From: Promethearchaeota archaeon | GTDB lineage: Archaea; Asgardarchaeota; Lokiarchaeia; Sigyniarchaeales; SOKP01 | Direction: 5' to 3' | NCBI GenBank assembly: GCA_016926735.1 | Contig: JAFGOA010000079.1 | Coordinates: 1 to 59,034, forward strand | Length of the DNA stretch: 59,034 nt | Shown: piece by piece, positions 26,179 to 33,395 of the stretch | How positions within the stretch are numbered: the first letter of the stretch is position 1 | Layout: each line of letters opens with the position of its first letter | Notes under the pieces: generated by a model | The model's input: the letters and a program-made list of their open reading frames with translations, nothing else | What the model was told of the DNA's origin: nothing | The model's database searches: none | Made by a program: the position numbers and the translations under genes

Positions 26179-26787
26179 TTAAGCTTTTTCTTCAACTAGT
26201 AATTCTTGTATTTTTAAAGTGATTAAATCATAATCATTTATTGAGTTTAAATTATCTATATTAATCTTTTCGATAACGTCTGAATTCTTAAAATATTCAT
26301 ATCTTAAAACTAATTCACTATTTTTTTCCTTTATTTTAATTAATGCTCCTTTTAAAAAGATTTTGATAAATTTTTCTGACATCTCTCTTATATTAAGTTT
26401 TGGAGGATCAATAAATTTTATTTCTAACCTATTCATATCAATTAGATTTAAAACACATATTAATTCACCTTCTTTATCATTTCCCTTAGAGAATATTTTT
26501 CTTTTAATTTTAGTACCTTTTACTTTATCTTGGAGGATATTTTCATTAAAATATTTTTCTTCTTGAGGGATAGTCTGTTCATTTTTAATTTCTGAATAAA
26601 TTTCTTTAGCACTATGGAAAGATTTAGTAGCAATATATTTTGTTAGATAATTTAATATATCTTTTAACTCAGATATTTCAATCTGAAGCTCCTCCAGTTG
26701 TTCTTTTTTCTTGTAATAGAGATTTTGAATTGAAGATAAAATATTAGTTATTGTTTCAATATCACTATTTTTTTCTTTTCTCTGCAT
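26179..26787 (-). CDS. Unknown coiled-coil protein upstream of GTPase unit
   Basis: The protein has 202 residues. Residues ~10-50 form a coiled coil (LYYKKKEQLEELQIEISELK). The C-terminal ~110 residues look like a small alpha/beta domain: GELICVLNLIDMNRLEIKFI, then REMSEKFIKIFLKGALIKIK, then ELVLRYEYF. The strand-helix pattern could suit a dimerising adaptor of longin/roadblock kind, but no motif proves it. It is first of three same-strand genes ending with the GTPase and has a weak start context (ATG 26787, no Shine-Dalgarno site). Confidence 0.55.
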   Translation of the reverse strand: MQRKEKNSDIETITNILSSIQNLYYKKKEQLEELQIEISELKDILNYLTKYIATKSFHSAKEIYSEIKNEQTIPQEEKYFNENILQDKVKGTKIKRKIFSKGNDKEGELICVLNLIDMNRLEIKFIDPPKLNIREMSEKFIKIFLKGALIKIKEKNSELVLRYEYFKNSDVIEKINIDNLNSINDYDLITLKIQELLVEEKA

Positions 26788-26882
26788 TGTCTTAGTATAT
26801 ATTTTAATAAAAATTAAATTTTATTTATTTATAAAAACAAGATATTACCTAATTAAGTAATTTATAATGGAGATATATAATT

Positions 26883-27749
26883 TTGAATAGAAAAATAATG
26901 ATAATAACATCAAATTCCCAAGATCCAGAGGTTCAAATCTTATCAAATGAATTGAAAAAAAGGAATTTTATAGTCAAATATTTTGTTGCTAAAAGATTTA
27001 TTGCAAATATCTCTAATTTTGAAGAAGAATTTAAAGATTTAAATCCTAAAATAGGATTGGTTAGAGGAATTGGAATTGTACCTTCCCAAAAAATTTTCTT
27101 TAGGCTCGATTTATTAAGTGCTATCGAAAAAATAGGAATTAAACTAATAAATTCAAGAGAATCATTAGAGATCGCAAGTGATAAATTTCTATCTTCTTTA
27201 TATCTAACTTCACATAAAATATCTACTCCAAAAACGATTGTATGTGAAAATAATATTGATGCCTTAAAAGCTTATGAGGATTTAGGGGGAGATATATTAT
27301 TGAAACCTCTATATGGATCAAAAGGGATTGGAATTATCAGAATAAATGATAAAGATTTTGCCGAAAATGTTTTAAATGCACTTGGACAATTAAATGAAGT
27401 ATTTTATTTGCAAAAATATGTTGAACATTATAATAAGGATATTAGGATTTTAGTCATCGATAATCAAGTTATTGCTGGTATGCATCGTATTAGTGATAAT
27501 TGGAAAACGAATATTCATGCAGGAGCAAAAATAAAACCGTTAAGAATAAATGAGGAATTAAAAGAATTAGCAATAAAATCAGCTGAAATTACTAAGACTG
27601 ATATTGCGGGTGTAGATATTATGGAAAGTAATGAAGGATATCAGGTTATTGAGATTAATTCAATTCCAGGATTCACAGCACTTCAAAAAGTGACAAATAT
27701 AAATATATCAAAGGAGATTATTGATTTTGTACTAACTAAAGCAAATTAA
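26883..27749 (+). CDS. RimK/LysX/MptN-type ATP-grasp ligase
   Basis: The protein has 288 residues. The order is preATP-grasp domain (~1-100, KIMIITSNSQDPEVQILSNE), then ATP-grasp features: DILLKPLYGSKGIGIIRI, FYLQKYVEHYNKDIRILVID, VIAGMHRISDNWKTNIHAG, and VDIMESNEGYQVIEINSIPG with the metal-binding Glu and Asn. It adds amino acids, usually glutamate, to a carboxylate. In archaea the closest functional names are MptN (tetrahydromethanopterin) and CofF (F420); sequence alone does not decide. GGAGAT 8 bases before TTG 26883 supports that start over ATG 26898. Confidence 0.8.
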   Translation: MNRKIMIITSNSQDPEVQILSNELKKRNFIVKYFVAKRFIANISNFEEEFKDLNPKIGLVRGIGIVPSQKIFFRLDLLSAIEKIGIKLINSRESLEIASDKFLSSLYLTSHKISTPKTIVCENNIDALKAYEDLGGDILLKPLYGSKGIGIIRINDKDFAENVLNALGQLNEVFYLQKYVEHYNKDIRILVIDNQVIAGMHRISDNWKTNIHAGAKIKPLRINEELKELAIKSAEITKTDIAGVDIMESNEGYQVIEINSIPGFTALQKVTNINISKEIIDFVLTKAN

Positions 27750-27799
27750 CTGTACTGTAATTAGAAAAATAAAAAAAATAAAATAAATTATAACCTAGG
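27748..27799 (+). repeat. Two-part intergenic repeat, copy 2
   Basis: AACTGTACTGT (27748-27758) is followed 27 bases later by AATTATAACCTAGG (27786-27799), the same pair seen at 9910-9967. This copy overlaps the end of the ATP-grasp gene stop codon and fills the gap to a convergent membrane-protein gene. The second element continues TTTATAATT, making a near-palindrome centred on CCTAGG. Confidence 0.45.
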
Positions 27800-27800
27800 T

Positions 27801-28145
27801 TTATAATTCATCTATTATTCCTAATAAAGCAGCGATGATTAATAAAGCACAAGCCCAAATTCCTCCTCCAAAGACAATAAGTAAGATACCAAGAATGAAT
27901 AAAACCAACCAATGAAAAGGTATTGGATCATCCGGTTTCATTCCTGTATAGATTGTGATTATAGAGATACAGATTCCAACAATATAAACAATTACATAAT
28001 TTAATTGATCAACAACACCAGGATAAAGCCCATAATTTCCTTCGATTTGTGCTATACCTATTATGCAAAATGCTAAACCTACTAATCCCCCAATGATAGT
28101 TAAAAATTTCATTAAGGATTCATTGCTATAGTGTTTTCTTGCCAT
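27801..28145 (-). CDS. Small four-helix membrane protein
   Basis: The protein has 114 residues and four hydrophobic segments: ~13-31 (LTIIGGLVGLAFCIIGIAQI), ~46-64, ~73-91 and ~93-111. It has a basic N-terminus and a short GMKPDDPIPFHW loop between helices 2 and 3. No functional motif is visible. Small membrane proteins of this shape are common in Asgard genomes, without known function. Confidence 0.6.
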   Translation of the reverse strand: MARKHYSNESLMKFLTIIGGLVGLAFCIIGIAQIEGNYGLYPGVVDQLNYVIVYIVGICISIITIYTGMKPDDPIPFHWLVLFILGILLIVFGGGIWACALLIIAALLGIIDEL

Positions 28146-28236
28146 TTTTATTTCGCTTTTTTTTTTATTTTGTTATTTTAATTAGTAAATTAGAAAGATA
28201 TTTAATGTTTTCCTTTAGAATTTATCATAAGCTATA

Positions 28237-28812
28237 TCAATGTTTTGAATTTAGATAAAGTTCTTTATTAATTTGAGGTAAAAGCGCACAAATTACTGCT
28301 TGATATAGAATATCCCTCCTATTAATAAAATTATTACTAAGATATCCTATTGCACCATTTTCATTTTTAAGATTCATATTGTTAGCTAAAATTCCTATGA
28401 TCTCTCCTATTTCTTTTTTATTAGCTATAACATCATCAATAATATATTGAGGATATTCGAAAGCAGTTCCTGAACCCAATGATAATTTATCATCTTTGTC
28501 GATAATAACACAAAATTGAAAATCCAAATAATTTGAATTAGCCATTGATATTTTTACTAATCCTGCCTCTATACCTACACCAAAAATTTCTGAATTATCT
28601 TTAAATTTATGTTTTAAATAAGAATTTGCCTCTTTTGCTCTATTAAAAGCCCCTTTAAGAATAATATCAATACCTATAGGTTGATTTGGAATTTTTGAGT
28701 CTGCATTTATATGAAAAAGATTATAATCTCTGTATATTTTATCAAATGCAATTTTAACAGCTTGAATTTTAGTAGGATTTGAAGATCCAACACATACTTC
28801 TATTTTTTTCAT
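28237..28812 (-). CDS. Inosine/xanthosine triphosphatase, YjjX/DUF84 family
   Basis: The protein has 191 residues. The N-terminus VCVGSSNPTKIQAVKIAF is the family's nucleotide-binding start. IPNQPIGIDIILKGAFNRAKEA, GVGIEAGLVKI (acidic catalytic region), LGSGTAFEYP and ENGAIGYLSNNFINRRDILY follow in the right order. Members hydrolyse non-canonical ITP/XTP to the monophosphate, protecting the nucleotide pool. It lies 19 bases downstream of a Maf-family gene on the same strand, probably one operon. Confidence 0.85.
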   Translation of the reverse strand: MKKIEVCVGSSNPTKIQAVKIAFDKIYRDYNLFHINADSKIPNQPIGIDIILKGAFNRAKEANSYLKHKFKDNSEIFGVGIEAGLVKISMANSNYLDFQFCVIIDKDDKLSLGSGTAFEYPQYIIDDVIANKKEIGEIIGILANNMNLKNENGAIGYLSNNFINRRDILYQAVICALLPQINKELYLNSKH

Positions 28813-28831
28813 ATTATAATGTTAAAATTAT

Positions 28832-29434
28832 TCAATAGCTTAATAAGTTGATATTAAATTCATTGATAAGAATCTTATATAGTTTTTGCATTGGTAATCC
28901 TAATATATTCGAATGTGATCCTTTTATAGATTTTATAAATAAACCAGCTTTTTCTCTCAGAGAATAAGCTCCAGCTTTACCTTTCCATTCTTGGGTCTGT
29001 ATATAAAGATCTATCTCATCATCCGAAAGAGAGAGAAATTCTACTTCAGTTTTATCATAATCAATAATATTTTTTCTTTCAGGTAATCTCAAGATTGAAA
29101 TTCCTGTAAATATATTGTGTTTTTTTCCGCTTAATTTACCTAAAATTCTTATTGCATCATCCTCATCTAAAGGTTTTCCAATTATTTCTCCTTCTAATTC
29201 AACTATTGTATCGGCACCTATAATAATTGCATCATTATAAATACTTTGGATTTTATCAATAACATTCAATACTTTTACATGTGCAAGTTTTTTAACTAAT
29301 TTTATCGGATCTTTAATTTTGGCTTTAAATATTTCTTCATTGATATCTGAATCTATATATTTTATGTTTATATCCATAGTTTTGAAGATTTCTTTTCTAT
29401 CGGTTGATTTTGAAGCTAAAATAAGATTTGTCAT
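28832..29434 (-). CDS. maf: Maf-family nucleotide pyrophosphatase
   Basis: The protein has 200 residues. The Maf signature LILASKSTDRKEIFKTM opens the protein, followed by AHVKVLNVI, IIGADTIVELEGEIIGKPLD, LSGKKHNIFTGISIL and GKAGAYSLREKAGLFIKSIKG. Maf proteins hydrolyse non-canonical or modified NTPs (dTTP/UTP or m7GTP subclasses). Together with the next gene it makes a nucleotide-pool cleaning pair. The ATG at 29434 gives the expected family N-terminus. Confidence 0.88.
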   Translation of the reverse strand: MTNLILASKSTDRKEIFKTMDINIKYIDSDINEEIFKAKIKDPIKLVKKLAHVKVLNVIDKIQSIYNDAIIIGADTIVELEGEIIGKPLDEDDAIRILGKLSGKKHNIFTGISILRLPERKNIIDYDKTEVEFLSLSDDEIDLYIQTQEWKGKAGAYSLREKAGLFIKSIKGSHSNILGLPMQKLYKILINEFNINLLSY

Positions 29435-29504
29435 TGATTTTTTTAATAATTACTTTTTTTTTAATTTAGATACCTTTAAAAATTATTTTCTTTAATAGAA
29501 AGAT

Positions 29505-29798
29505 TTAACCCCCAAAATAAATATATAAAAAAGTTAGATCGTCTTTATCTTTTAAATTTGTATGCAAGAAATCTTTATCTCTAAAATTATATCCATTTAT
29601 TATTATAGAAAGAAAAGAATTGATTTCTCCTTTATTCTTTTTATTCCAAAAGAGGTCATAAAATTCATCTCCATATTTCTTTTTTAGGAAGTTTAATAAT
29701 TTGGTAAGAGTTAATTCTTCATTAAATTCAATATTTTCAGATAATTTATTAGTTATTTCATTAAAGGGAGGTTCATAATTTAAGGTAAGTGAAATCAT
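29505..29798 (-). CDS. MoaD/SAMP-like ubiquitin-fold sulfur carrier or modifier
   Basis: The protein has 97 residues and ends FLYIYFGG, the C-terminal di-glycine needed for adenylation by an E1-like (MoeB/UbaA) enzyme. The order fits a beta-grasp fold: strand MISLTLNYEPP, strand ENIEFNEELTLTKLLNFLKK with helix, strand SFLSIIINGYNF, and strand DDLTFLYIYFGG. In archaea such proteins serve as MoaD (molybdopterin), sulfur carriers for tRNA thiolation, or SAMP modifiers. No E1 or MoaE is in this window. MobB at 54.3 kb shows molybdenum cofactor is used. Confidence 0.8.
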   Translation of the reverse strand: MISLTLNYEPPFNEITNKLSENIEFNEELTLTKLLNFLKKKYGDEFYDLFWNKKNKGEINSFLSIIINGYNFRDKDFLHTNLKDKDDLTFLYIYFGG

Positions 29799-29960
29799 TT
29801 ATGATACCACAGATTGTTTTATATTCTAATCAAAAATATAAAGTAGATTCATAAATATAATTTTTATTTTTATAATAAAATAGTGATAGTTAAAAACATA
29901 GTTTAATAGGAGAAGATCAACTATTTTTTATTTCTCACTTTGGATGATTTGTATTTTTAT

Positions 29961-30350
29961 CTAATTAGAGATTGTCTTAATAACAATTGTTTTAAAATCT
30001 TTAAAAAGATTTAAATTAATTGGACAATCTTCTTTTAATGTTTCAGAATAACAATATTCAAAATCATATGTAAGTTTTTTGATTATTTTTCTTAGTGTTG
30101 AATCGATAATAGGAGCGATAAAGATAGTTGTAATCATAGTTCCTTCTTCTAAAGCAAACTCTAAATTACCTTGTTTAATAAATTTAGGATTATCTTGTTT
30201 TTGTTCCTGAGATCTCTTCTTAATGGCAGATATATAAGCAGATATTAGAATTGGATCATGATCTATTCCTTGCTCATTAAAATCTAGTGTAAGTAAGGGA
30301 ATTCCATCTTTTAAAAATGAAATGTATGTGATTCTATTATCAACTATCAT
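29961..30350 (-). CDS. Small longin/roadblock-like protein
   Basis: From ATG 30350 the protein has 129 residues. Strand ITYISFLKDGIPLLTLDF, helix LISAYISAIKKRSQE, strands ALEEGTMITTIFIAP and a final helix FEYCYSETLKE match the small longin/roadblock-type domains common in Asgard archaea, which dimerise and bind GTPases. The longer TTG start (30428) would add a GI/RY-rich stretch whose DNA contains a TATAAAA box, so I treat that as promoter; GAAGGT lies ~9 bases before ATG 30350. The assignment is pattern-based. Confidence 0.5.
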   Translation of the reverse strand: MIVDNRITYISFLKDGIPLLTLDFNEQGIDHDPILISAYISAIKKRSQEQKQDNPKFIKQGNLEFALEEGTMITTIFIAPIIDSTLRKIIKKLTYDFEYCYSETLKEDCPINLNLFKDFKTIVIKTISN

Positions 30351-30647
30351 TATTCCAATACCTTCTATTATTTCTATATATTTTATAGATAATCTATATC
30401 TATACCTAAAAATACCTATAATACCCAATGAATAGATAATAAAATCTACATTTAAAAGTTTTTAATTATCTATTTGTACTAGGGTTTCAGAAGACATTTT
30501 AAAAAAAGTGCTAAAAGATTTTCATAGAAATAGGATTTAATTTTAATCGTAGAATTCACCTAATCAGAATAAATTATTAAAGATATAATAAATAAATTAT
30601 AAAATTGTAGAGATTGTCTTTATAATATCAATAAAAAAGTGTAAAGT

Positions 30648-31646
30648 ATGGCAAAAGTTTTTTTTATATCTCAAAATAATATTAGAGACGCTTGGTTGAC
30701 TGCTGTTGCAAAAGTGTTATATGAAGGAGATGATATCAAAACAGAATATGATAGACCAGAGGATATGCCTTCTAAAGATGCAACCGTTTTAATAGAAGTA
30801 AAAAATCCTATGAGTGCACCAATTATGAGAAAAGGAAAAATTCTTCAAATAAAATCAAATTTTGGGAATACATATGAAGTATATGGTAATTTATCAGATA
30901 CATATTTAATCGGTTCAATTCAAAGTGGTTATATTGAGGAAGTATTAGAGGGAATAAATGATCATTTCTTATGGGAATCAGGATTTAGCTTTCCATATTC
31001 ATATCATGATAGGATTTTCAATTATAGTCCTTTTTCAATTGAGGACACGGTGTATAAAAATTATGATGTTAATATTCTTGATTCTGATATTGTTAGAAAT
31101 CATAAAAAATTAATTAAAGCTGAGAAGATTAAAAAAACCGAAAAATCAACTATATGGAAGCTAAAAAATGGTATAGAATTTGATCTTGATAATAAAATTT
31201 CTGAACAAATAGGATTAGATAAAATTCCTATTGGTATTATGAGTTTTCCTAAAATTGATCAAATAGATTATATTATAAAAAAATTAAAAAAAAGTCCCTA
31301 TAGTAGACGAGCCCAAGCAATAACATGGAGACCATTAATTGATCCTTTTCATAATGATCCTCCTTGTCTTCAAAGAATATGGATGAGAATAAAAGAGGAA
31401 AAACTAATTATGCAAACTACTTGGAGGAGCAGAGATCTTTTTAGAGCTTGGGAAGCTAATGTAAACGGAATGGTAAGAATTCAAAAAATGGTTGCAGAAG
31501 AATTAAATGTTGAAACAGGATCTTATATAGATTTTAGCAATTCATTACATATTTATGGGAATACAATTCCTGAAATAAAAGATATTCTTCTAAGAATGAA
31601 AAATAAAGAGGAATTGCCAGAAGAAATTATAGATCTTATTGTATAG
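30648..31646 (+). CDS. Thymidylate synthase, archaeal ThyA-like
   Basis: The protein has 332 residues. The catalytic core is at 220-310: RRAQAITWRPLIDP, then NDPPCLQRIWMRI with the nucleophile Cys, then TTWRSRDLFRAWEANVNGM and YIDFSNSLHIYGN (dUMP-binding). The ~200-residue N-terminal part (SQNNIRDAWLTAVAKVLYEG, VLIEVKNPMSAP) resembles the archaeal, methanogen-type family rather than bacterial ThyA. It makes dTMP from dUMP with a reduced C1 carrier. The gene stands alone with a plus-strand promoter in the 219-base gap before it. Confidence 0.85.
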   Translation: MAKVFFISQNNIRDAWLTAVAKVLYEGDDIKTEYDRPEDMPSKDATVLIEVKNPMSAPIMRKGKILQIKSNFGNTYEVYGNLSDTYLIGSIQSGYIEEVLEGINDHFLWESGFSFPYSYHDRIFNYSPFSIEDTVYKNYDVNILDSDIVRNHKKLIKAEKIKKTEKSTIWKLKNGIEFDLDNKISEQIGLDKIPIGIMSFPKIDQIDYIIKKLKKSPYSRRAQAITWRPLIDPFHNDPPCLQRIWMRIKEEKLIMQTTWRSRDLFRAWEANVNGMVRIQKMVAEELNVETGSYIDFSNSLHIYGNTIPEIKDILLRMKNKEELPEEIIDLIV

Positions 31647-31786
31647 GAATCTTAAAATTTCTGAGATCGAATATATTAAAGAAATATACAAACTTGACTA
31701 AATAAATAATCATTTTTATGATTCTCTTTCGAGAGTTATTTTTAGAAGATTAATAATTAAAAAAAAAAATAATAAAAATATTTAAA

Positions 31787-32542
31787 TTAATTTTGAATAA
31801 CATCGATTATCTTACCATCACGCATTCTGAAAGTTTTTTCTGCTAAAGCTCCAACAGCAGGATCGTGGGTAACCATTAAAATTGTCTGATTTAGCTCTTT
31901 GTTTAGGTCATGTAATAATTGAATAATTTCCATACCCATTTTTGTGTCTAATTCACCAGTAGGTTCATCAGCAATTAAGATTGCTGGCTCATTACTTAAA
32001 GATCTAGCTATTGCAACGCGTTGTTTTTCTCCACCCGATAATTCTGAAGGCAAAAAGTCTTTTCTATCACTTAATCCTACTAATTTTAAGAATCTTTCCA
32101 CTTTATTCTTACGCAAATCGTCAGGTTTATCTGCAAAAAGCATTGGTAATTCCACATTTTCATAAGTGGATAAAACAGGTACAAGATTATAAAATTGGAA
32201 TATAAAACCTATTTTTTCAAGTCTTAAATTGGTCCTCTCTAAATCATTCATATAAGCTGTATTTATCCCATCAATATATACAGCTCCAGAAGTCGGATTA
32301 TCTAAAGCACCAATTAAATTTAACAATGTCGTTTTACCACTCCCAGAAGGGCCCATAACTGAAACAAATTCACCTTTTCTAATGGCGATATTTACATCAT
32401 CTAAGGCTTTTATTTCTATACGTTGTCCCATATTATATACTTTTGATAGATTAAATGTTTGTATCATAGCATTGGGATCAACATCTAGATGGTCTTCCTC
32501 TGTCTTTAACTGAGCTTTTGTTATTGATTTATTTCTTTTCAA
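31787..32542 (-). CDS. ABC exporter ATPase, LolD/MacB type (second)
   Basis: The protein has 251 residues: Walker A GPSGSGKTT, Q-loop FIFQFYNLVPVLS, signature LSGGEKQRVAIA, Walker B ILIADEPTGELD, switch His MVTHD. The LDT after GEL and the FQFYNL Q-loop place it with the LolD/MacB/FtsE group. The start is TTG 32542 with a strong GGAGGT 8 bases before it, lying inside the last codons of the upstream ATPase gene, so the two are translationally coupled. It works with the 1415-residue FtsX-type permease. Confidence 0.9.
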   Translation of the reverse strand: MKRNKSITKAQLKTEEDHLDVDPNAMIQTFNLSKVYNMGQRIEIKALDDVNIAIRKGEFVSVMGPSGSGKTTLLNLIGALDNPTSGAVYIDGINTAYMNDLERTNLRLEKIGFIFQFYNLVPVLSTYENVELPMLFADKPDDLRKNKVERFLKLVGLSDRKDFLPSELSGGEKQRVAIARSLSNEPAILIADEPTGELDTKMGMEIIQLLHDLNKELNQTILMVTHDPAVGALAEKTFRMRDGKIIDVIQN

Positions 32543-32544
32543 AA

Positions 32545-33381
32545 TTAATGACCTCCAAATTCTATATTATATACATCATCTATGTTCTTTCCAGCTTTTT
32601 TCTCTGATACAATTTTTCCATCAGTTAGAGTTAGGATTCTATCTGCAGCTTGAGCTATTCTATTATTATGTGTTACCATTAAAATTGAATGTCCACTATC
32701 TTTTAAATGAAGAAAAATCTTCATTATCTGAATTGTTGTTTCTGTATCAAGTTCTCCAGTAGGTTCATCTGCTAAAAGGAGTAATGGATCATTTATTAAC
32801 GAACGTGCTATAGTCACTCTTTGTTGCTCACCACCAGATAATTGAGTTGGATAGTGTTTTATTCTTTCGCCTAAACCTACTATTTTTAATAGATCTTTTA
32901 CTTTTTTCTTTCTTAAAGTAGGATTCTTCTTAGCTATTAATGCTGGTAATTCTACATTCTCATAAGCAGTTAAAACAGGAAAAAGGTTATAAAATTGAAA
33001 AATAAGACCTATATTGTTTAATCTCATATATTTTTGTTCCCGATTTGACATTTCTGTAATATTATGACCTTCACCATTATTACTGACATTATATATAATT
33101 TGACCAGAGTCAGGAAAATCTAGGGCACCTAAACAATTAATAAGGGTTGTTTTTCCACTTCCTGAAGGACCCACAATAGCAACTAATTCTCCTTTTCTGA
33201 TTTCCAAATTAATATCTTGAAGAGCTTGGATACTTATTTTCCCTGTAATATAGGTTTTACATAGATTATTTACTTTAAGAACAAGATGACTATCAATCTC
33301 ATAAGCTTTTGATTGTTTTTTCTCTGATTTTTTAATCTTAGCTTGTTCCATTTTTATTATATCATCACTTTTTTCAATCAA
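32545..33381 (-). CDS. ABC exporter ATPase, LolD/MacB type (first)
   Basis: The protein has 278 residues with a ~35-residue charged N-terminal tail, then Walker A GPSGSGKTT, Q-loop LIFQFYNLFPVLT, signature LSGGEQQRVTIA, Walker B LLLADEPTGELD and MVTHN. It contains a small insertion (YNVSNNGEGHNITEMS) absent from the neighbour. The start TTG 33381 has GAGGTGA 6 bases before it. Two non-identical ATPases behind one double-length permease suggest a heterodimeric motor. Confidence 0.9.
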   Translation of the reverse strand: MIEKSDDIIKMEQAKIKKSEKKQSKAYEIDSHLVLKVNNLCKTYITGKISIQALQDINLEIRKGELVAIVGPSGSGKTTLINCLGALDFPDSGQIIYNVSNNGEGHNITEMSNREQKYMRLNNIGLIFQFYNLFPVLTAYENVELPALIAKKNPTLRKKKVKDLLKIVGLGERIKHYPTQLSGGEQQRVTIARSLINDPLLLLADEPTGELDTETTIQIMKIFLHLKDSGHSILMVTHNNRIAQAADRILTLTDGKIVSEKKAGKNIDDVYNIEFGGH

Positions 33382-33395
33382 TTTTATTCACCTCA

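Noticed and set aside
26920-26940. tRNA-like GGTTCAAATC string
   Set aside because: It lies inside the ATP-grasp coding region and no acceptor or anticodon stem could be found around it; no tRNA was seen anywhere in the window.
27786-27812. Near-palindrome around CCTAGG as a bidirectional terminator
   Set aside because: The position between convergent genes fits, but the arms are AT-only with an asymmetry and there is no loop; the match to the 9.95-kb copy is better explained as a repeat.
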